Assembly (NCBI GenBank): GCA_002694345.1 | Contig: NZLV01000167.1 | Coordinates: 1-34,677 of the forward strand | Length of the DNA stretch: 34,677 nt | DNA from: Maricaulis sp. | GTDB taxonomy: Bacteria; Pseudomonadota; Alphaproteobacteria; Caulobacterales; Maricaulaceae | Direction of reading: 5' to 3' | Part shown: positions 20,441 through 28,848 of the stretch, one piece after another | Layout of the letters: the number at the start of each line of letters is the position of its first letter | Position numbering within the stretch: position 1 is the first letter of the stretch | Notes under the pieces: model-generated | Seen by the model: the letters and a program-made list of their open reading frames with translations, nothing else | Databases searched by the model: none | Told to the model about the DNA's origin: nothing | Position numbers and translations under genes: made by a program

Positions 20441-21112
20441 TCAGTCTGCCGTGTTCCGGACCAGGGCCGTCACGGCGTCGCGGGCGGCGTCTGGCCCTCC
20501 TGCGGCGATGGCATCGAAAAGGGGCCAGTAGTCCGGCTGCGCATCCGTATGATCCGACAGGCCGGCGAGGGCGGCCAGGCTCTCAAGCACGGGATTGCCG
20601 GTGGCTGCCAGCAGGGCCGCGCGAAATGTCCGGGTGGCGGCCAGTCGCGCCTCCCGATCCTCGCCGGCCCGCTCCATCGCGATCAGCGCTTCGCGCATGG
20701 CGGTCAGGTCGGCGGGTTTCCGGTGCGTGGCCGCCAGGGCAGCGGCGGCCGGTTCGAACAGGCCGCGCACATCCTGCAGCGCGCGCATCAGCTCTGCCGG
20801 TGCCGGTCCGGACACGCACCAGTCCAGCACGTCCGGATCCAGCAGGGTCCAGAGCCGGTAATCCCGGACCCGTGTTCCGGCCCGCGGGCGGGCCTCGATC
20901 AGACCCTTGGCCGACAGGGTATGGAGCGCCTCCCGCAGTGCGCTGCGAGACACGCCGAGCTGTTGCGACAGATCGATCTCATTGGGCAGGGCGTCACCGG
21001 GACGATAAGTGCCCGATGTGATGGCCATGCCCAATTGCCGGGCCAGGCCGCCCTTGAGACGCGGCGCAGCGTTTGCGGTGTCAGGGGCGTGCGGAGCAGG
21101 CATGCGGGCCAT
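20441..21112 (-). CDS. GntR/FadR-family transcriptional regulator
   Basis: DNA-binding regulator of 223 residues. The N-terminal winged helix-turn-helix spans about residues 20-85, with LPNEIDLSQQLGVSRSALREAL as the recognition core. The C-terminal all-helical FadR-type ligand domain contains the usual Asp/His-poor FCD-like helices. UxuR, ExuR and related uronate regulators belong to this family, so it probably controls the surrounding sugar-acid genes. It converges directly on uxuB (adjacent stops) and is divergent from glk-eda across 167 bases. The effector is unknown. Confidence 0.87.
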   Translation of the reverse strand: MARMPAPHAPDTANAAPRLKGGLARQLGMAITSGTYRPGDALPNEIDLSQQLGVSRSALREALHTLSAKGLIEARPRAGTRVRDYRLWTLLDPDVLDWCVSGPAPAELMRALQDVRGLFEPAAAALAATHRKPADLTAMREALIAMERAGEDREARLAATRTFRAALLAATGNPVLESLAALAGLSDHTDAQPDYWPLFDAIAAGGPDAARDAVTALVRNTAD

Positions 21113-21151
21113 TAGGGTTCCGGATGGCCGGTCCGGTCCGGCTCATGAATA

Positions 21152-21170
21152 CCGGGTCTAGCCGACCCGG
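21152..21170. repeat. Inverted repeat in the gntR-glk divergent region
   Basis: CCGGGTC (21152-21158) and GACCCGG (21164-21170) form a perfect 7-bp dyad with a 5-base centre, 40 bases upstream of the gntR start. It could be an autoregulatory site for the GntR protein or a leader hairpin. Confidence 0.35.
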
Positions 21171-21228
21171 GCCGAGCCTGTCCACTTCACCGGTTCGGTC
21201 CGCTGGGGCCCGGGGTGGATTTCCAGTT

Positions 21229-21246
21229 GATGTTAGGGGTAACATC
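21229..21246. promoter_or_regulatory. Operator-like dyad upstream of glk-eda
   Basis: GATGTTA (21229-21235) and TAACATC (21240-21246) form a perfect 7-bp inverted repeat around GGGG, 33 bases before the glk start. The half-site ATGTTA...TAACAT resembles LacI-family operators of sugar-acid regulons more than FadR-type sites, so the binder may not be the adjacent GntR protein. Confidence 0.5.
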
Positions 21247-21279
21247 TTCGGGCCGGGTTGACCGGAGAATTGGGGAAAC

Positions 21280-22266
21280 ATGACAGACGCGCCGCGCTTT
21301 CTGGTCGCTGATATCGGTGGCACCAATGCCCGTTTCGCGATGGCGCGCGGATCGGTGTCAGAGGGATTCTGCCTCGATCATGTCCGCCGCTTCCGGAATG
21401 CCGATTTCGACCAGTTGCGCGATGCGGTCCTGGCCTATCTGGATACGTGTCCGTCAACCCGACCCACCGGGGCCTGTCTGGCGATCGCCTCTCCCATCAC
21501 GCCGGGACGCATCAAGCTGACCAATTCGGCGTGGACGCTGGACCGCGAGGCGCTGGCCGACGCGCTGGGCGTGGAGCGGGTTCTCGCCGTCAATGATTTC
21601 GCGGCCCAGGCCCGCGGCGCTCCCCTGACGCAGCCGGATGACCTTGTCTGCATCAATCAGGGTGAGGCGCAAGCCGGCGCGCCCCAGGCGGTGCTGGGTC
21701 CTGGGACGGGGCTGGGGCTGGGGCTGCTGGTTCCCGATGGGGGTCGGTTGCGCGTGGTGGCCACGGAAGGCGGACATGCCGGGTTTGCGCCCCGGAATGC
21801 CCTGGAAATCGAGATCCTGCGCGAACTCCAGAGCGAGTATGGCTTTGTCTCCTGGGAAAGGCTCCTGTCGGGACGCGGGCTGATCAATCTGCACCGCGCC
21901 CTGTGCCGGATCGAGGGTATGGACTGGACAGGAGCGCGGCCCGAAGACATCACGGGTGCCGCCTTGGATGATGCGGCCTCGCTGGAAGCCCGTGTCGTGG
22001 CAGTATTCTGTGCCATGCTGGGCGGCTATGCCGGTGACGTCGCGGTACTGACCGGCGCACGCGGCGGGGTCTATCTGGGCGGTGGAATTCTGCCCCGGAT
22101 CCGGCCGCTGTTGGAAGCGAGTGAATTTCTGGACCGGTTCATCGACCGCGAACCCATGTCCGACTATGTCCGGAACATTCCGGTGCAATTGATTGGCAGC
22201 GACCAGGCTGCCCTGCGCGGGGCTGCTGCGCTGGCTGAACAAGGATATCTCGAAAATGGCTGTTAG
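21280..22266 (+). CDS. glk: Glucokinase
   Basis: ATP-dependent glucokinase of the ROK-unrelated bacterial Glk family, 328 residues, producing glucose-6-phosphate for the Entner-Doudoroff route. The phosphate loop is DIGGTNARF (11-19), the catalytic base Asp106 lies in LAVNDFAAQA, and the second ATP motif GPGTGLGLGLL and the zinc-free EGGHAGFAP segment follow. GGGG precedes the ATG. It overlaps eda by 11 bases, so they form an operon, as in Entner-Doudoroff operons of many alphaproteobacteria. zwf, pgl and edd are not in the window. Confidence 0.93.
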   Translation: MTDAPRFLVADIGGTNARFAMARGSVSEGFCLDHVRRFRNADFDQLRDAVLAYLDTCPSTRPTGACLAIASPITPGRIKLTNSAWTLDREALADALGVERVLAVNDFAAQARGAPLTQPDDLVCINQGEAQAGAPQAVLGPGTGLGLGLLVPDGGRLRVVATEGGHAGFAPRNALEIEILRELQSEYGFVSWERLLSGRGLINLHRALCRIEGMDWTGARPEDITGAALDDAASLEARVVAVFCAMLGGYAGDVAVLTGARGGVYLGGGILPRIRPLLEASEFLDRFIDREPMSDYVRNIPVQLIGSDQAALRGAAALAEQGYLENGC

Positions 22267-22882
22267 CATGACGGAACTGGTCGACGCGGCCAGCGTGATC
22301 CCGGTCCTCACCGTGGGCGAGGTCGCCCACGCGGCGCCGCTGGCAAAGGCGCTCAGGGCGGGCGGGCTGCGAGTGATCGAGATGACCTGGCGGACCGAGG
22401 CGGCGCTCGACGTGCTCAAGGCAATGAAGTCGGCTGAGCCGGATCTGATCGTCGGCATGGGCACCATCCGCTCCCCGCAGCAGGCCCAGGCCAGTATCGA
22501 TGCCGGGGCGGATTTTCTGGTATCGCCGGGGCTCACACCCAGCCTGACAGCTTTCCTGCCGATTTGCGGCATCCCTGTCCTTCCAGGGGTGGCGACAGCC
22601 GGTGAAGCCATGTCAGCCGTCGAGGCCGGCTTCGAGGTCCTGAAATTCTTCCCGGCTGAACAGGCGGGCGGACGCCCCTATCTCAAATCCCTGCACGGAC
22701 CGCTGCCGGACATCCGCTTCTGCCCGACCGGGTCGATCACGGCAGAGATGGCGCCCGACTATCTCGCCCTGCCCAATGTAGTGTGCGTCGGCGGGTCCTG
22801 GATCGCCACAAAGGCGATGGTCGAGGCCGGGGATTGGTCTGCCATTGAAGCCAATGCGCGTCGTGCCGCAGACATGCGCTAG
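22256..22882 (+). CDS. eda: KDPG aldolase (2-keto-3-deoxy-6-phosphogluconate aldolase)
   Basis: Class I aldolase of 208 residues that cleaves KDPG to pyruvate and glyceraldehyde-3-phosphate. The Schiff-base lysine is Lys130 in EVLKFFPAEQAGG, the acid/base Glu42 lies in VIEMTWRT, and the phosphate-binding GGSWI occurs near residues 182-186. I chose the ATG at 22256 because AAGGAT lies just upstream; this start sits inside the end of glk. Together with KdgK it would finish uronate breakdown, and with Edd (elsewhere) glucose breakdown. Confidence 0.93.
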   Translation: MAVSMTELVDAASVIPVLTVGEVAHAAPLAKALRAGGLRVIEMTWRTEAALDVLKAMKSAEPDLIVGMGTIRSPQQAQASIDAGADFLVSPGLTPSLTAFLPICGIPVLPGVATAGEAMSAVEAGFEVLKFFPAEQAGGRPYLKSLHGPLPDIRFCPTGSITAEMAPDYLALPNVVCVGGSWIATKAMVEAGDWSAIEANARRAADMR

Positions 22883-22933
22883 GGCCGGGCCGTTTTCGAA
22901 CCCGACATTCTGCCTGCTTGCGACCGGTTTAAT

Positions 22934-22963
22934 TTGACAGCCCGTTGCGGGCATACCCAGTAT
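22934..22963 (+). promoter_or_regulatory. Possible promoter of the GPH symporter gene
   Basis: TTGACA (22934-22939) with a weak -10 CAGTAT (22958-22963) at an 18-base spacer. A short CCCG-TTG-CGGG dyad (22941-22951) lies in the spacer and may be an operator. The -10 is poor. Confidence 0.35.
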
Positions 22964-23014
22964 TGGAAACGCGCCTACAAAAAATAATCCGCGCAACCAT
23001 ACTGGGAGGATAGC

Positions 23015-24511
23015 TTGCAGACAGAAGCGAACGCGACGCCGACGGCGCCGCGCCTGAAACAGTCGACCATTTTCCTGCACGGATCGCTGGCCCTTCCGCT
23101 GGCAGTGTACGGATATCCGCTCGCGATCTGGCTGCCGGCTCACTATGCCGGACATCTGGGCCTGTCCCTTTCGGTGATCGGCCTGATCATCATGCTGGCC
23201 CGGTTCACCGACGTCTTTACCGATCCGCTGATGGGCGAAATCTCCGACCGCGGCCGGACCCGGTTCGGTCGCCGCAAGCCCTACATCATCCTCGGCGCAC
23301 CGTGTTTGATGGTGTCGACCTGGTTCCTCTTCGTCCCACCGGAGGGTGCGGGCCTGGTCTATTTCCTGGTCTGGCTGACCCTCTTTTTCGCCAGCGCCAC
23401 CATGATCCAGATTCCCTTCCGGGCCTGGGGCGCTGAACTGTCGTCGGATTATCATGCGCGCAGCCAGGTAACCGCCGCGCGGGAATTCTACTATCTCGGC
23501 GGCCTGCTTCTGGCGGCTGCCGTGCCCATGGTGATCGAGATTCTCGCCGATGGCGGGGCCGTCAGCCAGATCTTTGCCTCCATGTGGCGCGACATTACCG
23601 GGGCTTTCACCGGCGGGATTATGGAGCGAACCCCGTCGAACCGGGCCGCACTGACGGGGCCTGTCATGATGGGGCTGGCCGTCACGATCGCCATTCTGGT
23701 GCCGCTGCTGACCGTGCTGATCGTGACCTGTGTGTCCGAACCGCCGCCGGCGCGCCGCGAGCGTGTGCCGATGATCGAGGGTTTCCGGCATCTCTGGCGC
23801 AACGGCCCGATGCGCCGGATCCTGATCATCGCTTTTCTCGTGATCGGGGGCGAGAGCCTGCGCAATGCGGTGTCGCTCTTTTTCATTCGGGACATTATCG
23901 GCATCCCGACCATCGGCGCGGCCTATTTCCTCTATTTCATCTCCGGCATTGCCGCGATCCCCTTCTGGCTCTGGCTGGGCCGCAAGATTGGCAAGCATCG
24001 CGCTTTCATGGTGACGCTTGGCTTTGTCAGCCTGGTCAGCGCCTGCAATCTCTTGCTCGGGCGCGGGGACTATCTCGCCTTTTTCTGTCTTTTCCTGCTG
24101 AAAGGGTTCGCCTTCGGCGGTTTGCAATTCCTGCCCCTGGCCATGCTGGCCGATGTGGTGGACATCGACAGCGCCCGCTCCGGGGGGCGGCGCGCCGGGA
24201 CCTATTTCGCGGTTCTGGGCCTGGCTGAAAAACTCGCTGTGGCGATCTTCACCGGCGTCGCGCTGAACGTTGTCGGTCTGCTGGGCTATCACGCCTCGGC
24301 CGGTGTGGACGGTTCTACCGATATGGGGGTTCTGTCGCTTCGCCTAGTCTATTGCCTGGGGCCCATTGTGCTGTACGGGCTGGCGGCGCCCTTGATCTGG
24401 TCCTACCCGCTGACACCTTTAAGGCATGCGCGTCTGCATGAGCGGTTGGAGCGCAAGAATGCCCGTCTGTCCAACCCCGGACAGGACGAGGCCGTGCATC
24501 CTGTGACCTGA
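23015..24511 (+). CDS. GPH-family sugar:cation symporter (MFS superfamily)
   Basis: Twelve-helix inner-membrane transporter of 498 residues in the glycoside-pentoside-hexuronide family (MelB-like). The hallmark motif runs from residue 63 to 90: RFTDVFTDPLMGEISDRG followed by RTRFGRRKPY. It would import a sugar or uronate with Na+ or H+. The start is TTG at 23015, with GGGAGGA 4 bases before it. It follows eda after 132 bases and probably has its own promoter. Context (kdgK, uxuB-like, eda) suggests a hexuronate or oligouronate-derived monomer such as those from alginate or pectin, which is inference. Confidence 0.88.
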   Translation: MQTEANATPTAPRLKQSTIFLHGSLALPLAVYGYPLAIWLPAHYAGHLGLSLSVIGLIIMLARFTDVFTDPLMGEISDRGRTRFGRRKPYIILGAPCLMVSTWFLFVPPEGAGLVYFLVWLTLFFASATMIQIPFRAWGAELSSDYHARSQVTAAREFYYLGGLLLAAAVPMVIEILADGGAVSQIFASMWRDITGAFTGGIMERTPSNRAALTGPVMMGLAVTIAILVPLLTVLIVTCVSEPPPARRERVPMIEGFRHLWRNGPMRRILIIAFLVIGGESLRNAVSLFFIRDIIGIPTIGAAYFLYFISGIAAIPFWLWLGRKIGKHRAFMVTLGFVSLVSACNLLLGRGDYLAFFCLFLLKGFAFGGLQFLPLAMLADVVDIDSARSGGRRAGTYFAVLGLAEKLAVAIFTGVALNVVGLLGYHASAGVDGSTDMGVLSLRLVYCLGPIVLYGLAAPLIWSYPLTPLRHARLHERLERKNARLSNPGQDEAVHPVT

Positions 24512-24580
24512 TGAAATTAGGTGAGAATTAATCGCAGTCTGGAAAGACGGATTTTCTGTCCTAAGTCGTGCAAGCAAGAT

Positions 24581-24610
24581 ACGGAAACGGTAGAAACACC
24601 GTGTTTCCGT
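24581..24610. promoter_or_regulatory. Composite operator-like dyad upstream of the RND tripartite operon
   Basis: ACGGAAAC (24581-24588) pairs with GTTTCCGT (24603-24610). Nested in it are ACGGT (24587-24591)/ACCGT (24598-24602) and the perfect 15-base dyad GAAACAC-C-GTGTTTC (24593-24607). It ends 16 bases before the adaptor start, where a TetR-type repressor would commonly bind. No such regulator is in the window. Confidence 0.5.
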
Positions 24611-24626
24611 GGGCTGGGAGGCTTGT

Positions 24627-25733
24627 GTGACGCTGCGATTCTCAAATCTGTGTGCGCTTGTCAGCTGCGCCTGTGCGCTGACCCTGTCGGCATGCGGTTC
24701 CGATGAGGCTGCATCCGGAGCGGCGGCGCGCGGTGGTGAAGACCGTATTCGCGTGGTGACGCAGGCTGTCCGTTTCGAGCGCGAGCGCACCGATGTGGAA
24801 TCCGTGGGTACGGCTCGTGCCCGCGCCACGGCTCAGGTCTTCCCGGAATCCGGCGGGCTGGTCTTGTCCGTGCCGTTCAGTGCCGGGCAGGCGGTTGAAG
24901 AAGGTGACCTTCTCCTGCAACTCGATGATCGTGAAGAGCGCCTCGCCGTGGACCTGGCACGCGTTGCGGTCCAGGAAGCGGAACAATTGTTGGCGCGCTA
25001 TCGGCGCATCGAGGATACCGGTGCGATCTCTGCCAGTCAGATCGACGAGGCGCGCACCGCGCTCGACTCCGCCCGGATCCAGTTGGAACAGGCCGAGATC
25101 GCCCTGGCCGAACGCGCCGTCCGTGCCCCCTTCGCCGGCAATGTCGGGCTGACCGATATCGACGCAGGGTCGCGGGTTACGGCATCGACCGTGATCACCC
25201 AGATCGATGACCGCAGTGTTCTCTTTGTCGACTTTGAGGCCGCTGAGCAGGTGTTTGGCTATCTGCGTGAAGGCGACACGATCCTTGCGGCGCCCTTTGC
25301 CAATCCGGATGCGGCGGTCGAGGCCGAAATCGTTGCCGTCGACAGCCATATCAATCCGACACGCCGGACCTTCACGGTTCGCGCCGAACTGGACAATTCG
25401 GCCGATACCCTACGACCCGGCATGAGCTTCCGCGTCAATTTCACCATTCTCGGGCAGTCCTATCCGCGCGTACCTGAATCCGCGATCATCTGGGGCTCTT
25501 CTGGCTCCTACATCTGGTCGGCGGTCGACTCCCGGGCGGTCCGGGTCCCGGTGAACATCATTTCGCGCATGGATGGTTTCGTCCTGGTCCGCGGCGAGAT
25601 TGATGCCGATGACCGCATCATCACTGAAGGGGTCCAAAAGGTACGCGAGGGCAGCGAAATTCTCGATCTCGCCTCGGACCGGACCTCGGTCAATGTCGGC
25701 GGCGGCCCGGTCTCCGCGGATGAGATGCGATGA
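24627..25733 (+). CDS. RND efflux periplasmic adaptor, lipoprotein
   Basis: Membrane fusion protein of 368 residues anchored by a lipid: the signal peptide ends in the lipobox LSAC with Cys23. The lipoyl half-motifs (GGLVLSVPFSAGQAVEEGDL and VRAPFAGNVGLTDIDAGSRV) flank a helical hairpin of about 60 residues, and a beta-barrel follows. The start is GTG at 24627, with GGGAGG 5 bases before it; an earlier GTG at 24609 lacks this. The stop overlaps the pump start in ATGA. It is the first gene of a complete tripartite efflux operon with an operator-like dyad just upstream. The cargo is unknown. Confidence 0.9.
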   Translation: MTLRFSNLCALVSCACALTLSACGSDEAASGAAARGGEDRIRVVTQAVRFERERTDVESVGTARARATAQVFPESGGLVLSVPFSAGQAVEEGDLLLQLDDREERLAVDLARVAVQEAEQLLARYRRIEDTGAISASQIDEARTALDSARIQLEQAEIALAERAVRAPFAGNVGLTDIDAGSRVTASTVITQIDDRSVLFVDFEAAEQVFGYLREGDTILAAPFANPDAAVEAEIVAVDSHINPTRRTFTVRAELDNSADTLRPGMSFRVNFTILGQSYPRVPESAIIWGSSGSYIWSAVDSRAVRVPVNIISRMDGFVLVRGEIDADDRIITEGVQKVREGSEILDLASDRTSVNVGGGPVSADEMR

Positions 25734-28700
25734 GCCTCGAGCGCAATGACCTTCCGGCGCTGGCGGTCAAACGACCGGTTCTGGTCGCCGTTCTCAACCT
25801 GCTGATCATTATCGGGGGGCTCGCTGCCCTGTTCGGGGTGGAAGTGCGGGAATTGCCGGATGTCGACCGTCCGGTCGTGTCTGTCACAGCCCAATTCCCC
25901 GGCGCCGCGCCGGAAACCGTTGATGCCGAAGTGACCGCCATCCTCGAAGGCGCTGTGGCCCGGGTGTCCGGGGTGCGAGAGATTGATGCCCAGAGCGAGG
26001 AAAACGGATCGCGGGTCCGTATCGAGTTCAATCCGGGCACGGATCTGGACGCGGCCGCTGCCGACGTCCGCGAAGCCGTCAGCCGGATCACCCGGCAATT
26101 GCCGGACCGGGTCGAACAGGTCCGGGTCGTGAAGGCAGATGACAATGCCGACCCGATCGTCCGTCTGGCCGTTCTTTCCGACACGCTCGACGAGGAAAGC
26201 GTCACGGCCCTGGTCGAGAACGACATCATTCCCGAATTTCTCTCCATCGACGGTGTGGCCAGTGTCGACGTGTCCGGCGACCGTCAGCGCCTGCTGCGTG
26301 TGGTCATCGACCCGCTTCGTCTCAGCCGGTTCGGCCTGACCGTCGGCGATGTTGCTGATGCCCTGACCCAGGCACCGTTCGACGTGCCGGTCGGCAGTTT
26401 CCGCTCCGACGAACAACAGCTCATCGTGCGCGCGGAAGCTACCGCCGCGACCCCGGAACGGGTCAAAGAGGTGATCATCGAGGGCACGACCCGCGTCGGG
26501 GATGTGGCCGAAGCCTATTTCGCACCGGCTGATGCCACGAGCTTCGTGCGGCTGGACGGTCAGGCCATCATCGGTCTGGGTATTGTCCGGCAGGCCCAGT
26601 CCAACACCATGTCGATTTCCCGGGGCGTGTCCGATGTGGTCGATCGGCTGAACAACAGGTTCGACGATATCGAAATCCGTATCACCTCCGATGATGCGGT
26701 CTTCATTGAGGGCTCGGTGCGTGAAGTGCTGACCAGCCTGATGATCACCGTGATCATCGTGGTGGCGACCATCTGGCTCTTCTTTGCGCGCTTCCGTGCC
26801 TCCCTGATCCCGTCCACCGCGATCCCGGCCGCCCTGATCGGCGCATTGGCCGGAATCTGGATCCTGGGCTTCTCGATCAATCTCCTGACCCTTCTGGCCC
26901 TCGTCCTGGCAACCGGGCTGATTGTCGATGACGCCATCGTCGTGATCGAGAATATCCAGCGCTTGCAGAAAAAGGGGCTGGGCCGCCGGGCTGCGGCTGT
27001 TCTGGGGACGCGCCAGGTCTTCTTCGCCGTGGTCGCCACGACGGCGGTTCTGGTTTCGGTTTTCGTGCCGATTTCCTTCCTGCCTTCGACGGCTGGCCGC
27101 CTGTTCCGGGAGTTCGGCTTCGTTCTGGCCCTGGCCGTGGTGATTTCCTCTTTCGTGGCTCTGTCCATCGTACCGGCGCTCGCCGCGCGCCTTTGGCTGC
27201 GCAATGAGGGCGGATCGCCTGGTGTGCTGGAGCGGATGGGGATGGCGGTTTCGGATGTCTATGCCCGAGCCCTGCGCTGGGCGCTGAACCATCCCTGGCT
27301 GTCGGCCGGTGTGATGGCACTGGCGGCGCTGGGAGCCGTGGCGGCCTATCTGTCACTGGAACAGGAATTGGTGCCGCAGGAAGACCGCGGCCGCGTGCTG
27401 ATCTTCGCGACCGGTCCGGACGGGGTCGGGATCGATTTCATGGAGCGCCAGGCCGACTATATCGAAGCCGTGCTCCAGCCCTATCGCGACAGCGGCGAGA
27501 TCACCTCGCTGGAAACCATCATTGGCCGCTGGGACCCGAACCGGATCTTCGTGACCGCGACTCTCGCCGACTGGTCCGAGCGCGAGCGGAGCCAGCAGGA
27601 CATCATCCGCGAACTGCGCCGCCCCCTGTCGGACATTCCGGGCGTACGGGCTTCCGTCTTCGGGCGGGGCAGCCTGGACGTACGCGGCCGCAGCCGCGGC
27701 GGCATCCAGGTCGCGCTGACCGGTCGCGACTATTCGGAAATTTACGAGGCGGCGCTCCTGATGGAGCAGGAAATCGATACGAATTCGCTGATGTTCGCGA
27801 ACCCGGAGATTTCCTACCAGCCGACCCAGCCGCAATTGTCGATCCAGATCGACCGCCGCCGCGCCGCCGATCTCGGTGTGCCGCTGAGCGAGCTGTCCCA
27901 GACCTTGCGGGTCATGGTCGGGGGCGATGAGCTGGTCGACCTCAATGTCGGCGACCGTTCCATCCCGATCTTCCTGGAGTCCATGAATGATGCGATCGCC
28001 GATCCGGCCGATCTGCAAAACCTTTATGTCCGCTCCAACACGGGCGAGCTGATCCCGATCTCCGCGCTGACCACGATCGTGGAAGAAGGCGTGGCCGCCG
28101 AGTTGAACCGGACCGAACAGCGCCGATCCATCGAGCTGGAAGCCGATATCGCCCCCGGCATTGCCCTGGCCGATGCCGTCCTCGAGATGGAGCGGCTGGC
28201 CGACGAGATACTGCCCGACGGGATCGAGATCATCATGCAGGGCGAGGCACGCACGCTGAATGAAACCTCGCGCGACATGACCATCACCTACCTCTTCGCC
28301 CTGGTGATCGTCTTCCTCGTTCTGGCTGCGCAATTTGAAAGCGTTACCAGTCCGGTTGTGGTCATGCTGACCGTGCCCTTCGGTCTGGCCGCAGCGGTCT
28401 ATGCGCTCTTCCTGACCGGGGTCTCGCTCAACATTTTTTCCCAAATCGGCCTGGTCATGCTGATCGGCCTGATGGCGAAGAACGGGATCCTGGTGGTCGA
28501 GTTTGCCGATCAGTTGCGGGCCGAGGGCAAGTCCGTGCGCGAAGCAATTGAAGAGGCGTCGATCATCCGCCTGCGCCCGATCACGATGACGCTGATTTCC
28601 ACCATTCTTGGCGCCCTGCCGCTGATCCTGTCGACCGGGGCTGGCGCGGAAGCCCGGACCTCTATCGGCTGGACCGTGTTCGGCGGCCTGGCCCTGTCGG

Positions 28701-28843
28701 GCCTGTTCACTCTCTTCCTGACACCGGTCATCTATCTGGGCATTGCCCGTTTCGGCAAACCCCGTTCGGCCAATCTGGCCGAGCTGGAAGCCGAATTGGA
28801 GCGGGCCGAAGCCGATCCTGATACCGGGCATCCGGCGGAGTGA
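25730..28843 (+). CDS. RND multidrug-type efflux pump (HAE1 family)
   Basis: Inner-membrane proton-driven exporter of 1037 residues, AcrB/MexF-like in layout, with two large periplasmic loops and twelve membrane helices. The TM4 motif LIVDDAIVVIENIQ carries the paired aspartates of the proton relay, and the matching TM10-11 region includes GLMAKNGILVVEF. It lies between a lipoprotein adaptor and a NodT-type channel with overlapping junctions, so all three parts of the pump are made from one message. Drug, detergent or plant-compound efflux is typical for the class; no specific substrate can be read. Confidence 0.92.
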   Translation: MSLERNDLPALAVKRPVLVAVLNLLIIIGGLAALFGVEVRELPDVDRPVVSVTAQFPGAAPETVDAEVTAILEGAVARVSGVREIDAQSEENGSRVRIEFNPGTDLDAAAADVREAVSRITRQLPDRVEQVRVVKADDNADPIVRLAVLSDTLDEESVTALVENDIIPEFLSIDGVASVDVSGDRQRLLRVVIDPLRLSRFGLTVGDVADALTQAPFDVPVGSFRSDEQQLIVRAEATAATPERVKEVIIEGTTRVGDVAEAYFAPADATSFVRLDGQAIIGLGIVRQAQSNTMSISRGVSDVVDRLNNRFDDIEIRITSDDAVFIEGSVREVLTSLMITVIIVVATIWLFFARFRASLIPSTAIPAALIGALAGIWILGFSINLLTLLALVLATGLIVDDAIVVIENIQRLQKKGLGRRAAAVLGTRQVFFAVVATTAVLVSVFVPISFLPSTAGRLFREFGFVLALAVVISSFVALSIVPALAARLWLRNEGGSPGVLERMGMAVSDVYARALRWALNHPWLSAGVMALAALGAVAAYLSLEQELVPQEDRGRVLIFATGPDGVGIDFMERQADYIEAVLQPYRDSGEITSLETIIGRWDPNRIFVTATLADWSERERSQQDIIRELRRPLSDIPGVRASVFGRGSLDVRGRSRGGIQVALTGRDYSEIYEAALLMEQEIDTNSLMFANPEISYQPTQPQLSIQIDRRRAADLGVPLSELSQTLRVMVGGDELVDLNVGDRSIPIFLESMNDAIADPADLQNLYVRSNTGELIPISALTTIVEEGVAAELNRTEQRRSIELEADIAPGIALADAVLEMERLADEILPDGIEIIMQGEARTLNETSRDMTITYLFALVIVFLVLAAQFESVTSPVVVMLTVPFGLAAAVYALFLTGVSLNIFSQIGLVMLIGLMAKNGILVVEFADQLRAEGKSVREAIEEASIIRLRPITMTLISTILGALPLILSTGAGAEARTSIGWTVFGGLALSGLFTLFLTPVIYLGIARFGKPRSANLAELEAELERAEADPDTGHPAE

Positions 28844-28848
28844 GTGCC

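Noticed and set aside
22613..24292. Long open frame (559 codons) on the minus strand opposite eda and the GPH symporter
   Set aside because: It spans the eda-symporter gap and mirrors both genes; the polar repetitive composition reflects antisense of membrane-helix codons.
24512..24626. Small gene in the gap before the lipoprotein adaptor
   Set aside because: Only short frames without ribosome-binding sites occur; the gap is better explained as the promoter/operator of the RND operon.
25508..27292. Long open frame (594 codons) on the minus strand opposite the RND adaptor and pump
   Set aside because: It is antisense to two well-recognised efflux genes, with low-complexity Asp/His/Arg/Gln composition and no motif.
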